A stretch of DNA of 45,584 nt. It comes from Malikia granosa. Lineage in GTDB: Bacteria > Pseudomonadota > Gammaproteobacteria > Burkholderiales > Burkholderiaceae_C. The notes beneath the pieces were generated by a model. It was not told the DNA's origin, searched no databases, and saw only the letters and a list, made by a program, of their open reading frames with translations. Position 1 is the first letter of the stretch; each line of letters starts with the position of its first letter. Positions 9,851 through 19,506 of this stretch are shown piece by piece. The stretch spans positions 1 through 45,584 of the forward strand of contig NZ_PVLQ01000036.1 of assembly GCF_002980595.1 (NCBI RefSeq), in the 5' to 3' direction. The position numbers and the translations under genes were made by a program.

Positions 9851-12800
9851 ATGAATGCAAGCACCACTGCCCACAAGCTGCAGGCCGAGACCTTCCCGCT
9901 CTGGGGCTCGCGCCTGATCGAAGCCAGCGCCGGCACCGGCAAGACCTGGACCATCGCCGCGCTCTACCTGCGCCTGGTGCTGGGCCACGGCCAGGCCAAC
10001 AGCGCCTTCGAGCGCGCGCTGCTGCCGTCCGAGATCCTGGTCATGACCTTCACCCGCGCGGCCACGCGCGAGCTGTCCGACCGCATCCGGGCCCGCCTGC
10101 TCGAGGCGGCGCGCTGCTTCCGCGGCGAGACCGAGTCCGATGCCGCCGACCCCTTCCTGCAGGGCCTGCTGGCCGACTACCCCGAGCAGCAGGCACGCAA
10201 CAAGGCGGCCTGGCAGCTGGCGATGGCGGCCGAGAGCATGGACGAGGCCAGCGTGCACACCATCGACGCCTGGTGCCAGCGCATGCTGCGCGAACATGCC
10301 TTCGACAGCGGCAGCCTGTTCGACGAGGAGCTGGTCGCCGACGAGCAGGCGCTGCTGACCCAGGCGGTGCAGGACTACTGGCGGCGCGAATGCTATCCGC
10401 TGTCCGAGCAGGCGCTGGCCGAACTGCTGCAGGTCTGGCGCGACGAGGCCGCGCTGTACCAGGACATGCGCGAGCTGCTGGGCCAGGGCGAGCCGGCCGA
10501 TGGCGACGAGGCTTCGCTGCAGCAGGTGCTGGCCGAGGGCCGGGCGGCGCTCGATGCCGCGCTGGCCGGCTTGCGCGCGCCCTGGATCGAACGCAGCCAG
10601 GCGATGCTGGACTTCGTGCAGTCGCAGTCGCCGCCAGCCAAGCAGGGCTGGAACGGCAAGAAGTTCTCGATCGCCCGGCTCAGCGGCTGGATCGAAACCC
10701 TGGCGGCCTGGGCCAGGGGTGAGGACGACTCCATCCTGCCCGACCTCAAGACCGGTTGGGAGCGACTGACCCCGGCCGGCCTGCAGGAGATGCGGGCCAG
10801 CGATGCCGGCGCCATGCCGGCCCTGCCCGAGGCCTTCGAGCAGTTCAGCCTGCTCAAGGACCAGCTCGAGCGGCTGCCGCAGCCGGGCCAGGCCGTGCGC
10901 CGTCATGCCGCGACCCATGTCGCGCGCCAGCTGCAGCGGCTCAAGCGGCGCCAGGGCAGCTTCGGCTTTGCCGACCTGCTCGAGCGGCTCGACGCCGCGC
11001 TGCAGGGCGAACACGGCGAGCGGCTGCGCGCGCGCATCCTGGCCCAGTACCCGGTGGCGCTGGTCGACGAGTTCCAGGACACCTCGCCGCTGCAGTACCG
11101 CATCTTCGACCGGATCTACCGCTGCGCGGACAACGACCGCGCCCGGGCCTTGCTGCTGATCGGCGACCCCAAGCAGTCGATCTACGGCTTTCGCGGTGCC
11201 GACATCTACAGCTACCTGCAGGCGCGCCGCGCCACCGGCGAGCGCCACTACGCCCTGTCGGTCAACTACCGCTCGACCCGGGAACTGGTGCAAGCGGTCA
11301 ACCACTGCTTCCTGCAGGCCGAGCAGGCGCGCGAGTCCGGCGCCTTCCAGTTCAAGGGTCCGGCCGGCAACCCGCTGCCCTTCGTCGAGGTCGAGGCCCA
11401 GGGCCGGGCGGAACGCTGGGTCGGATCGAGTGGCGCGCTGCCGGCGCTGATGATCGAGCATGACCTGGTGCCGCGCAGCACGGGCGCGATCCGCAAGTTC
11501 TTTGCCGAGCGCTGCGCCGAGCAGATCGTGCGCTGGCTCAACGATCCGGACAACGGTTTCGAGCGGCCCGACCAGCCGCTGCAGGGCCTGCGCCCGCGCG
11601 ACATCGCGATCCTGGTGCGCACCGGCAAGGAAGCCGCTGCCGTGCGCCGGGCGCTGCAGCGGCGCGGCGTGGCCTCGGTCTACCTGTCGGACCAGGACTC
11701 GGTCTACCGCAGCGACGAGGCGCGCGACCTGGTGCACTGGCTGCGCGGCGTCGCCACGCCGCAGGACTCGGGGCTGGTGCGCGCCGCGCTGGCGCTGGCG
11801 CTGATCGGGCTGCCGCTGCCGACGCTGGGCCGGATCGCGGTCGACGACGAGGCCTTCGACGAGCAGGCCGCGCTGCTGCGCGAGCTGCAGCAGGTCTGGC
11901 AGAGCCAGGGCGTGCTGGCCATGCTGCGCCAGTCGCTGCACCGCTTCGGGCTGGCGGCGCGCTGGCTGCAGGACGATGGCGGCGAACGGCGCCTGACCAA
12001 CTACCTGCACCTGGCCGAGCTGCTGCAGACCGCCAGCAGCGAACTCGAGGGCGAGCAGGCGCTGATCCGCTGGCTGGTGAACCGGATAGATGAGGACAGC
12101 GGACAGAACGAGGAGCAGGTGCTGCGCCTCGAGAGCGACTCCGACCTGGTCAAGGTCATCACGGTGCACAAGAGCAAGGGCCTAGAGTTCCCGGTGGTCT
12201 GCCTGCCCTATGCGACCAGCTTCCGCAATTTCGATCCGCGCTTCGTCAAGTCGGCCAGCCTGCCGCGCGAGGACGGCAGCCGCGAACTGGTGCTCGAGCT
12301 CGACGAGGCGGCGCGGGAGCGCTACGAGCGCGAGCGCCTGCGCGAGGACATGCGCCTGCTCTATGTCGCGCTGACCCGGCCGCGCCATGCGCTCTGGATG
12401 GGTTTCTCGGCCGTCAAGCCGGCCCGCGGCGATGGCTGCCAGAGCCACCTGAGCGCGGCCGGCTACCTGGTCGGCGGCCCCGAGCCGCGCGCGGCCGAGG
12501 ACTGGCTCGAGCCGCTGCAGGCGCTCGCCAGCGGCTGGCTCGGCATCTCGCTGCGCGCGGCCGACCCGGTGCCAGCCCTGACCCGGCTGCACCGCCCCGA
12601 CGACAGCAGCGAACTGCTGCCCGCGCCCCAGTACGAAGCCAGCTTCGACCTGAGCTGGGGCATCGCGAGCTACTCGCGCCTGACGCGCGACCTCAAGGCG
12701 CCGGGCGCCAGCGCGGGCGGCGGCCTGTCGCCGCTCCAGCGGCTGCGCCCGGCCGACGACGAGGCCGCGCCCATCACGCCGGCAGGGACCGAATCCAGCG

Positions 12801-13588
12801 CTGAATCCGAACCGCTGGCCCGGCCGGGCGGATCGCTGGCACCCGCACCGGCCGACTCAGCGATCTGGCACCGCTTCAAGCGCGGCCCGCTGACGGGCAA
12901 CTTCCTGCACGAGCAGCTCGAATGGCTGGCCCAGGAGCGCTTCGCGCTGCAGGACAACGACGCGCTGGCCGAGCGGCTGCAGGCGCGCTGCGAACGCGCC
13001 GGCCACGAGGAACAGGCGCCCGCGCTGGTCGGCTGGCTGCGCGATGTCGTGGGCACCCGCCTGGCCGGCCCCGGGTTGGCGCTGGCGCAGCTCGAGAACC
13101 TGCGTTCCGAGCTCGAATTCTGGCTGCCGCTGGAGCGCATGGACACATCTCGCGTCGACCAGGTCTGCCGCATCCATCTGCTGGCGGGCGTCGAGCGGCC
13201 CCAGCTGCAGGGCAGCCAGCTGCACGGCATGCTGATGGGCTTTGCCGACCTGGTGTTCGAGCACCAGGGCCGCTACTGGGTGCTGGACTACAAGTCCAAC
13301 TGGCTCGGCGCCGACGATGGCGCCTACGGCCCGGACGCGCTGCTGCAGGCCATGGCCCAGCACCGCTACGATGTCCAGGCTGCGCTCTACCTGCTGGCGC
13401 TGCACCGCCTGCTCGCCAGCCGGCTGGGCGCCGCCTACGACCCCGCGCGCCAGCTCGGCGGCGCGGTCTACCTGTTCCTGCGCGGCATCCACGGCCCGGC
13501 CCAGGGCAGCTGCTGCCTGCAGCCCTCGATCGAATGCCTGCAGGCGCTCGACGCCATGCTCGCGCCCCCCTTGCTCGCCACCCCATGA
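9851..13588 (+). CDS. recB: Exodeoxyribonuclease V subunit beta (RecB)
   Basis: RecB is the 3'-5' helicase and the only nuclease subunit of RecBCD, loading RecA after Chi. The 1245 residues contain the UvrD/SF1A motifs: Walker A ASAGTGKT at about 25-32, DEFQDT near 405, GDPKQSIYGFRGAD near 438, HKSKGLEFPVV and LLYVALTRPRHA. The C-terminal nuclease domain keeps the metal-binding DLVFE and DYKSN (Asp1146) motifs, so the nuclease looks active. A Pro/Ala-rich linker of about 60 residues separates helicase from nuclease. The start at 9851 is the first ATG that gives the family N-terminus; there is no obvious Shine-Dalgarno, suggesting coupling to recC. Confidence 0.96.
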   Translation: MNASTTAHKLQAETFPLWGSRLIEASAGTGKTWTIAALYLRLVLGHGQANSAFERALLPSEILVMTFTRAATRELSDRIRARLLEAARCFRGETESDAADPFLQGLLADYPEQQARNKAAWQLAMAAESMDEASVHTIDAWCQRMLREHAFDSGSLFDEELVADEQALLTQAVQDYWRRECYPLSEQALAELLQVWRDEAALYQDMRELLGQGEPADGDEASLQQVLAEGRAALDAALAGLRAPWIERSQAMLDFVQSQSPPAKQGWNGKKFSIARLSGWIETLAAWARGEDDSILPDLKTGWERLTPAGLQEMRASDAGAMPALPEAFEQFSLLKDQLERLPQPGQAVRRHAATHVARQLQRLKRRQGSFGFADLLERLDAALQGEHGERLRARILAQYPVALVDEFQDTSPLQYRIFDRIYRCADNDRARALLLIGDPKQSIYGFRGADIYSYLQARRATGERHYALSVNYRSTRELVQAVNHCFLQAEQARESGAFQFKGPAGNPLPFVEVEAQGRAERWVGSSGALPALMIEHDLVPRSTGAIRKFFAERCAEQIVRWLNDPDNGFERPDQPLQGLRPRDIAILVRTGKEAAAVRRALQRRGVASVYLSDQDSVYRSDEARDLVHWLRGVATPQDSGLVRAALALALIGLPLPTLGRIAVDDEAFDEQAALLRELQQVWQSQGVLAMLRQSLHRFGLAARWLQDDGGERRLTNYLHLAELLQTASSELEGEQALIRWLVNRIDEDSGQNEEQVLRLESDSDLVKVITVHKSKGLEFPVVCLPYATSFRNFDPRFVKSASLPREDGSRELVLELDEAARERYERERLREDMRLLYVALTRPRHALWMGFSAVKPARGDGCQSHLSAAGYLVGGPEPRAAEDWLEPLQALASGWLGISLRAADPVPALTRLHRPDDSSELLPAPQYEASFDLSWGIASYSRLTRDLKAPGASAGGGLSPLQRLRPADDEAAPITPAGTESSAESEPLARPGGSLAPAPADSAIWHRFKRGPLTGNFLHEQLEWLAQERFALQDNDALAERLQARCERAGHEEQAPALVGWLRDVVGTRLAGPGLALAQLENLRSELEFWLPLERMDTSRVDQVCRIHLLAGVERPQLQGSQLHGMLMGFADLVFEHQGRYWVLDYKSNWLGADDGAYGPDALLQAMAQHRYDVQAALYLLALHRLLASRLGAAYDPARQLGGAVYLFLRGIHGPAQGSCCLQPSIECLQALDAMLAPPLLATP

Positions 13589-15636
13589 CCGACATCGTCC
13601 ACACCCTTCATGCCTGGGCCGACCAGGGCTGGCTGCGCCGGCTCGACAGCGCGCTGGCCGCCTTCATCCAGCAACAGGACCCGCAGGCCGCGCCCGCCGT
13701 GCTGGTCGCCAGCGCCCTGCTGGCCCAGATGGAAGGCCGCGGCCACAGCTGCCTGCCGCTGGCCAAGCTGGTGCAGTCAGCCGCGACTCTGCTGGGCTGG
13801 CCGGAGCCGGAACAGCTCGAACTGGCCGCCCTGTGGACCCAGCTGCCGGCCGGGCTCGACGGCTGGGTCCAGGCCCTGCAGGCATGCCCTCTGGTGCGCC
13901 AGGCGCTGAAGGACCAGGCCACCGACCAGCAAGCGCCGGACCTGGGCCAGCCCCTGGTGCTGGGCGGCAGCCGCGCGGCGCCGCTGCTCTACCTGCGCCG
14001 CTACTGGGTCTACGAGCAGCAGGTCGCCTCGGCCATCAGCGAACGGGCCGCCAGGCAGCAGCCGGTCGACCATACCCTGGCCCGGCAATGGCTGGACCGG
14101 ATGTTCGCGCCCCAGGCCTCAGAGCCGGGCGAAGCCGGGCGCCGGACCGACTGGCAGAAGATCGCCTGCGCGCTCGCGCTGCGCAGCGGACTGACCGTCA
14201 TCACCGGCGGCCCGGGCACCGGCAAGACCTACACCGCCGCCCGCCTGCTGGCGCTGCTGCTGGCGATGAGCCCGGATGCCAGCCGGCTCAAGGTCGCGCT
14301 GGCGGCCCCGACCGGCAAGGCCGCGGCGCGGCTGCGCCAGTCGATCGACCAGTCGCTAGTCAGCCTGCAGCCCAGCCTGGGCCAGGCGCTGGACCTGCAG
14401 GCGCTCACGGAGCGCATCGGCAAGGCCAGCACGGTGCACTCGCTGCTCGGCATGCAGCTGGGCAGCCGCCAGTTCCGGCACGATGCGCGCCATCCGCTCG
14501 ACCTCGACCTGCTGATCGTCGACGAGACCTCGATGATCCACCTCGAGATGATGGCCGCGCTGCTGCAGGCCATGCCGCCCCATGCCAGGCTGATCCTGCT
14601 CGGCGACAAGGACCAGCTCGCCTCGGTCGAGGCCGGCTCGGTGCTGGGCGACCTCTGCGCCCATGCGGCCGAGCTGCGCTATGACACCGCGACCCGGGAC
14701 TACCTGCTCGAGGCAACGGGCGACGCCCTGCCGGCCTGCGAGGCCAGCGGCTCGGCGCTGGACCAGCAGACCGTGATGCTGCGCCACAGCCGGCGCTTCG
14801 GCACCACCATCGGCGCGCTGGCGCGCGAGGTCAACGAAGGCCGGGCCGGCGCCGCGATGCAGCTGCTGACGCAGCAGCGCGACGGCCTGGTCTGGCTGGC
14901 CCCGCAGCCCGCCAGCCCCGAGATCCTGCTGCAGCTCGCGCTGCAGGGCCGGCCCGGCGCCAGCGCCAGCTACAGCGACTACCTGCGGGCCATCCAGGCC
15001 GGCCCGCAGCCGCCGCGAGCCCCGGACCAGGCCGATGGGCCTGGCAGCGCCGAGCAGGCCCATGCCGACTGGGTCAAGCGGGTGCTGATCGCCTTCGACC
15101 GCTTCCGCATCCTGTGCGCGGTGCACGAGGGCGAATGGGGCGACCGGGCGCTGAACCAGGGCGTGCAGCGCGCGCTGGCAGCCAGTCGCCTGATCCGGCC
15201 CGTGGGCGAATGGTATGTCGGCCGCCCGGTCATGGTCACGCGCAACGACAAGGCGCTGGGCATCTTCAACGGCGATGTCGGCATCGTGCTGCCCTCTGCC
15301 AGCGCCTCGGCGTCAGCGGGCGGCAAGAGCTTGCGCGCCTATTTCCTCAACGGCGAACAGCTGCGCTCGGTCGCGGTGAGCCGGCTGGCCCATGTCGAGA
15401 CCGCCTTCGCGATGACCATCCACAAGAGCCAGGGCTCGGAGTTCGCGCACACGGTGGTGGTGCTGCCCGAGGCCGGCGGCGAGATCGTCACGCGCGAGCT
15501 GATCTACACCGGCATCACGCGCGCGCGCGAATTCCTGTCGGTCATCGAGCCCCGGCCGGGACTGCTCGGCGAGGCCATCGGCCGCCGGGTCCAGCGCGCC
15601 AGCGGCCTGGACTTCGACAACCGGGATGAGGGCTGA
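13585..15636 (+). CDS. recD: Exodeoxyribonuclease V subunit alpha (RecD)
   Basis: RecD is the 5'-3' SF1B helicase motor of RecBCD. The 683 residues include Walker A GGPGTGKTYTAARLL near 207, VDETSMIH (motif II), LLGDKDQLASVEAGSVLG (motif III) and AFAMTIHKSQGSEF (motif V). The ATG overlaps the recB stop by 4 nt (ATGA), which fixes the start and implies translational coupling. An Ala/Pro/Gln-rich insertion near residues 470-495 (RPGASASYSDY to PGSAEQAHADW) is slightly longer than in enterobacterial RecD but lies in a loop. The gene ends 7 nt from the convergent transporter gene; no terminator hairpin is visible between them. Confidence 0.95.
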   Translation: MTDIVHTLHAWADQGWLRRLDSALAAFIQQQDPQAAPAVLVASALLAQMEGRGHSCLPLAKLVQSAATLLGWPEPEQLELAALWTQLPAGLDGWVQALQACPLVRQALKDQATDQQAPDLGQPLVLGGSRAAPLLYLRRYWVYEQQVASAISERAARQQPVDHTLARQWLDRMFAPQASEPGEAGRRTDWQKIACALALRSGLTVITGGPGTGKTYTAARLLALLLAMSPDASRLKVALAAPTGKAAARLRQSIDQSLVSLQPSLGQALDLQALTERIGKASTVHSLLGMQLGSRQFRHDARHPLDLDLLIVDETSMIHLEMMAALLQAMPPHARLILLGDKDQLASVEAGSVLGDLCAHAAELRYDTATRDYLLEATGDALPACEASGSALDQQTVMLRHSRRFGTTIGALAREVNEGRAGAAMQLLTQQRDGLVWLAPQPASPEILLQLALQGRPGASASYSDYLRAIQAGPQPPRAPDQADGPGSAEQAHADWVKRVLIAFDRFRILCAVHEGEWGDRALNQGVQRALAASRLIRPVGEWYVGRPVMVTRNDKALGIFNGDVGIVLPSASASASAGGKSLRAYFLNGEQLRSVAVSRLAHVETAFAMTIHKSQGSEFAHTVVVLPEAGGEIVTRELIYTGITRAREFLSVIEPRPGLLGEAIGRRVQRASGLDFDNRDEG

Positions 15637-15643
15637 GCCGGCT

Positions 15644-16708
15644 TCAGTGCCGATGCAGATGGTGGATGTCGGGCCCGTGCGGATGGGCATGCCGCAGCGG
15701 CTCGTGCCGGTGGCTGTGGCTGTGCGGCCCGGCCGGCATCGTTTCATGGCCATGCGCATGGTGGCCATCGTCATGCCGGTGGGCATGCTCATGCTCGAGC
15801 GCCTCGTGCTCATGGTCGTGCTCGTGCGACTCCGACAGGTGCAGCAGGACGCCGCCGAGCATCAATGCGCCAGCCACCAGCAGCAAGACGCCCGGAGCGC
15901 GCTCGCCCAGCGCCCAGGCACCGAGGGCGCCGATGAAGGGCGCGAAGGCAAACACCGACCCGGTGCGCGAGGCACCGAAGGCCCGCTGCGCCAGCAGGTA
16001 GCAGCGCAAGCTCAGGCCGTAGCCGGTCGCGCCCACGGCCAGCAAGGCCAGCGCCTGCCGCGCCTGCGGCCGGGGCTCTTGCGCCAGCAGCGCCAGGCCC
16101 AGCGTCGCCGCCGTGCCGAGCAGCGCCTTGACCAGGACGACCTGGCCCGGGTCCAGATCCGCCACCCCGCGCGACAGGGTGTTGTCCAGGCCCCAGGCCA
16201 GGGTGGCCAGCATGACGGCCAGCAGGCCGAGCAATTGCACCTGGCCGGCCAGCCCCTGCTCGGCCACCAGCAACAGCGCGCCCGCGAACAGCAGCAGCAT
16301 CGCCAGCAGCACCCGGCGATCCATGACCTCGCCGTAGCAGCGCCAGGCCAGCGCGGCCGTGAACAGCGCCTCCAGACTCAGCATCAGTGACGCGCTCGAG
16401 CCGCTGGTCTGCTGCAGGCCCCAGGCCAGCGCGACCGGCCCGAGCACCGCGCCCGTCGCTGCCATCGCGAGCAGGCGCGGCCAGTGCGAGCGGCGCATGG
16501 GCGCCTCCCGCTCGGGCGGCCGGCGCAGCAGCAGCGCGACCAGGGCCGCGCCCGCGTAGAGCAAGGCCGCCGTGCCGAACGGCCCCAGACCGGCGCCCTG
16601 CTGCTGCACCAGCGGCGTGCTGAGGCCGAACAGGGTGGCCGCGAGCAGGGCCAGCAGGCCGCCGCGCCAGACGGGAGTGATGCGCGGGATGAGGGACAGG
16701 TGGATCAT
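15644..16708 (-). CDS. EamA/DMT family transporter with His-rich C-terminal tail
   Basis: An inner-membrane drug/metabolite-superfamily transporter of 354 residues. Residues 1-291 contain two EamA repeats with about ten membrane helices (for example GLLALLAATLFGLSTPLV). Residues 292-354 form a cytoplasmic-type tail with 23 His among 63 residues, mixed with Asp/Glu, as in HEHDHEHEALEHEHAHRH. Such tails bind Zn, Ni or Co in known metal transporters and chaperones, so the substrate or regulator may be a metal ion; this is inference, since EamA proteins usually move organic metabolites. It lies 230 nt downstream of the two-component genes on the same strand; co-transcription is possible but unproven. 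Confidence 0.85.
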   Translation of the reverse strand: MIHLSLIPRITPVWRGGLLALLAATLFGLSTPLVQQQGAGLGPFGTAALLYAGAALVALLLRRPPEREAPMRRSHWPRLLAMAATGAVLGPVALAWGLQQTSGSSASLMLSLEALFTAALAWRCYGEVMDRRVLLAMLLLFAGALLLVAEQGLAGQVQLLGLLAVMLATLAWGLDNTLSRGVADLDPGQVVLVKALLGTAATLGLALLAQEPRPQARQALALLAVGATGYGLSLRCYLLAQRAFGASRTGSVFAFAPFIGALGAWALGERAPGVLLLVAGALMLGGVLLHLSESHEHDHEHEALEHEHAHRHDDGHHAHGHETMPAGPHSHSHRHEPLRHAHPHGPDIHHLHRH

Positions 16709-16938
16709 CGCGGATACAGGGCCGACAGGGCCGATCAGGCCCAGCGAACGAATGGATCGATGGGCGGGCCGGTGGGTGGGGAATGGCTGGCCATCCTAGC
16801 ATTCGAGCGCGGCAATCGCCGGACGCCGCTTTGCTGCGGCAGGCGCCAGCTGGCGGCCCGGCCAGGCGCTGGACCCGATGGCCTGATCGCGCGCCAGCCG
16901 GTCCAGGGCCGCAGCAGGATCCGGCGCGCGGCCCATGC

Positions 16939-18240
16939 TCAGTCCTGCGGCCAGCTCAGCTCGACGCAGAAGCCCGACTCGACCGCGGGCAGGGTCATCT
17001 GCCCGCCATGGGCGCGGACCACCAGGTCGGCCAGCACCAGGCCCAGCCCCTTGGTGCTGCCATCCGAGCCATAGTCCTGCCGCTCGAGCGCGCTGCGCAG
17101 CGACTGCAGCCGCTCAGGCGGACAGCCTTCGCCATCGTCCTGCAGGCGCAGCCGGTTGATGCCGTCGGCCTGGCTCACGCGCAGCTGCACCCGCCGCGCC
17201 CGGTGGCGCTGCGCATTGTCGAGCAGGTTGAACAGCACGGCCGCCAGCAGGTCCGGGTCGACGCTGACGGGCAAGTCGGCCTCGGTGTCGATCTGCAGGC
17301 TGCTGAAGGCCTGGATGGGCAGCAGGTCGGCGACATCGACCGGCTGGCGCTGCGGGTCGCCGCCGCTGCGGAACATCGTCAGCAGCGCCTGCATGACGCG
17401 GCTGAGCCGGGTCGCGGCCTCGCGCGTGCGGGTCAGGCGCGGGCGCAGCGACTCGGGGGCCTCCTTGAGCGCGACCGCGAGCTGGGCATCAATGCCGGCC
17501 AATGGCGTGCGCAGGGCATGGGCCGCGTGGGCCGAGAAGGCCCGCTCGGAGTTGATGCGCTGGGCCAGGCGCTGGCCCAGCTCGCGGATCGCCTGCAGCA
17601 TCGGCACCAGCTCGGCCCGCTCGGGCGACTTCGGCAGGGTCTCGAGCCGCAGCGGATCGCAGGCCTGCACCGCCTGCGACAGGCGAGCCAGCGGCTTGAG
17701 CTCGCGCCGCACCCGCAGATTGAGCAGCAAGGTCATCAGCAGCCCCATCAGCAGGGTGCCGACCAGGGTGTAGGTCGCAGCCTCGGTGCGGGCCTCGACC
17801 CGCTCCTCCTCGCTTTGCGCCACCAGCAGGATATGCTGCGGGTCGTTCTGGAAGCCGAAGCTGACCACGCGCCACAGGCCGTCGGGCGTGTCGCGCGGCT
17901 CCGGCGCAAGCGTCAGCTGCATCGGACGGTCCGGCGCCTTGTGCGACTGGGCCACCAGCAAGCCGGTCTCGGGCTGGATGATCTGCCAGACCAAATGCTC
18001 CTCGTACTCGGAATGGGTCTGTGCCATCGCCTGGTCCAGCCCCTGCTGGTGCAGCAGGGCGATCACGCTGTGCAGGATTTCGGCCGACTCGATCAGGCTC
18101 TGGTCCATCAGCTCGTCGACCTCGTGGTGGGTCACCAGCCGCACCACGCCCGCCATCAGCAGGGCCCACAGCAGGGCCATGACCAGCAGGGTGCGCGTGA
18201 CGCGCTGCAGGATGGAAGGCAAGCCGTTGCGCTGGATCAT
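16939..18240 (-). CDS. Two-component sensor histidine kinase (QseC/PmrB type)
   Basis: An inner-membrane sensor kinase of 433 residues. It has TM1 at about 15-36, a periplasmic sensor of about 120 residues, TM2 at about 155-175, a HAMP-like linker, HisKA with H-box FSAHAAHALRTPLAG (His241), and HATPase_c with N-box NLLDNAQRH and G-boxes DDGEGC and GLGL. The residue after the phospho-His is Ala where most HisKA kinases have Glu/Asp; that acidic residue is used in phosphoryl chemistry, so altered kinase or phosphatase balance is possible. The gene starts 3 nt after the regulator gene and is the last of PepSY-cytochrome b561-regulator-kinase. The signal is unknown. Confidence 0.9.
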   Translation of the reverse strand: MIQRNGLPSILQRVTRTLLVMALLWALLMAGVVRLVTHHEVDELMDQSLIESAEILHSVIALLHQQGLDQAMAQTHSEYEEHLVWQIIQPETGLLVAQSHKAPDRPMQLTLAPEPRDTPDGLWRVVSFGFQNDPQHILLVAQSEEERVEARTEAATYTLVGTLLMGLLMTLLLNLRVRRELKPLARLSQAVQACDPLRLETLPKSPERAELVPMLQAIRELGQRLAQRINSERAFSAHAAHALRTPLAGIDAQLAVALKEAPESLRPRLTRTREAATRLSRVMQALLTMFRSGGDPQRQPVDVADLLPIQAFSSLQIDTEADLPVSVDPDLLAAVLFNLLDNAQRHRARRVQLRVSQADGINRLRLQDDGEGCPPERLQSLRSALERQDYGSDGSTKGLGLVLADLVVRAHGGQMTLPAVESGFCVELSWPQD

Positions 18241-18243
18241 GGT

Positions 18244-18897
18244 TCAGGCCGCCGGGATGCGGTAGCCCAGGCCGCGCACGGTTTCGATCAGCGTCTTGCC
18301 AAGCTTGCTGCGCAGCTTGAAGACATGGACCTCGGTCGAGTTGCTCGACAGCTCGCTGTCGAAGCCGAGCACCAGCGCCTCGAGGTCGGCCTTGGAGACG
18401 ATGCGCCCGGCGCGCAGCGCCAGCGCCTCGAGGATGGCCCATTCGCGCGCGGTCAGCTCGACGCTCTCGCCGGCTAGCCAGACCGCCTTGGCATTGAGGT
18501 CGAGCTCGACCGGGCCGAAGGCCTTGCGCTGGGCGCTGCCGGCGACCCGGCGCGAGATCGCGCGCAGGCGCGCGCTGAGCTCCTCGGGCGCAAACGGCTT
18601 GACCAGGAAATCGTCGGCGCCGCTGTCGAGACCCTGGATGCGCTCGTCGAGCCGGTCGCGTGCGGTCAGCAGCAGGGCCGGCACCTTCAGGCCGCGCGCG
18701 CGCAGCGACCGGAGCCAGTCGACGCCGGAGCCATCGGGCAGGTTCCAGTCCAGCAGCCAGGCGTCATAGGGCTCGCTGATCAGCGCGCGCGCCTGGGCCA
18801 GCGTGGCGCACCAGTCGACCAGGTAGCCGTCGCTGCGCAGGTAGTCGCGCAGGCCCTCGCCCAGGGTGATGTCATCTTCCAGCAGCAGCAGTCTCAT
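18244..18897 (-). CDS. OmpR/PhoB-family response regulator (QseB/PmrA type)
   Basis: A DNA-binding response regulator of 217 residues. The receiver domain has the acidic pair EDD at 7-9, phosphoacceptor Asp50 in LLDWNLPDGSG and Lys100 in LVKPF. The C-terminal winged helix (about 125-217) includes ELTAREWAILEAL and the recognition region STEVHVFKLRSKLG. The start at 18897 gives the canonical MRLLLLEDD; a longer in-frame upstream extension would overlap the cytochrome gene and is rejected. It probably pairs with the kinase 3 nt downstream. A PmrA/QseB-like box lies before the PepSY gene that heads this unit, suggesting autoregulation. Confidence 0.93.
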   Translation of the reverse strand: MRLLLLEDDITLGEGLRDYLRSDGYLVDWCATLAQARALISEPYDAWLLDWNLPDGSGVDWLRSLRARGLKVPALLLTARDRLDERIQGLDSGADDFLVKPFAPEELSARLRAISRRVAGSAQRKAFGPVELDLNAKAVWLAGESVELTAREWAILEALALRAGRIVSKADLEALVLGFDSELSSNSTEVHVFKLRSKLGKTLIETVRGLGYRIPAA

Positions 18898-18911
18898 GCC
18901 GGAATCGTAAT

Positions 18912-19457
18912 TCAGTAGGGTTGCTTGACGCCGGTCACCATGGCCTTGACCAGGTTGACGCGCTCGATACGGCCCATGACGATCGCGGCGACGGCATGCA
19001 GGCCGGCAGCGACCAGCAGGCCATTGGCCAGCCATTCATGCAGCTCCATCAGCCATTCCTCGCCGAAATAGGCGTCGGTGGTCTGCATCCAGCCGGTCAG
19101 CCCGAGCGCCAGCACGCAGGCCATCAGCGTCAGCATCATCAGCGCGCCGAGCGGGTTGTGGCCGGCGTACTGCGGATGCCGGCCCTGGCTCAGCGCCTTG
19201 AAATGGCGCAGCAGCCGACCCGGGGTCGGAAAGAAGTCGGCGAAGCGCGCATGACGGCTGCCCACGAAGCCCCACAGCACCCGGGCCAGCACCAGCGCGC
19301 TGGCCACATAGCCGGTCCACTCATGGGCGGTGGCGCCGGCTTCCAGGATGAACTGGTTCAGCAGCACGCAGCTCACCAGGCTCCAGTGGAACAGGCGAAC
19401 GAACGGGTCCCAGACCTTGACGGCAGGGGCGATGGCGGCTTGGTGGTCAGTGTTCAT
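18912..19457 (-). CDS. Cytochrome b561-type membrane protein (cytochrome b/b6 domain)
   Basis: A four-helix di-haem b-type membrane protein of 181 residues. Candidate haem-ligand His lie in LFHWSLVSC (helix 1), AHEWTGY, AGHNPLGALMM (helix 3 start) and [20 protein letters not shown] (helix 4). Such proteins carry electrons between the quinone pool or cytoplasm and periplasmic acceptors, for example in superoxide or ferric reduction. It sits between a small periplasmic PepSY protein and a two-component system, so the electron path or its redox state may feed the sensor; this is inference. The gap to the regulator gene is 14 nt. Confidence 0.88.
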   Translation of the reverse strand: MNTDHQAAIAPAVKVWDPFVRLFHWSLVSCVLLNQFILEAGATAHEWTGYVASALVLARVLWGFVGSRHARFADFFPTPGRLLRHFKALSQGRHPQYAGHNPLGALMMLTLMACVLALGLTGWMQTTDAYFGEEWLMELHEWLANGLLVAAGLHAVAAIVMGRIERVNLVKAMVTGVKQPY

Positions 19458-19506
19458 GGTCGGCGGGGGTTGCAGGACAGAGGGCAGCTTCAGGCGCGCA
19501 GCGCGA

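Noticed and set aside
9800-12169. 789-codon open frame antisense to recB
   Set aside because: It has no family motif, while the opposite strand encodes all SF1 helicase motifs.
16709-16938. Promoter in the 230-nt spacer before the EamA gene
   Set aside because: TAGGAT on the minus strand is a possible -10, but no -35 at correct spacing was found; short GGGCCGACAGGG-like repeats there look like composition noise.
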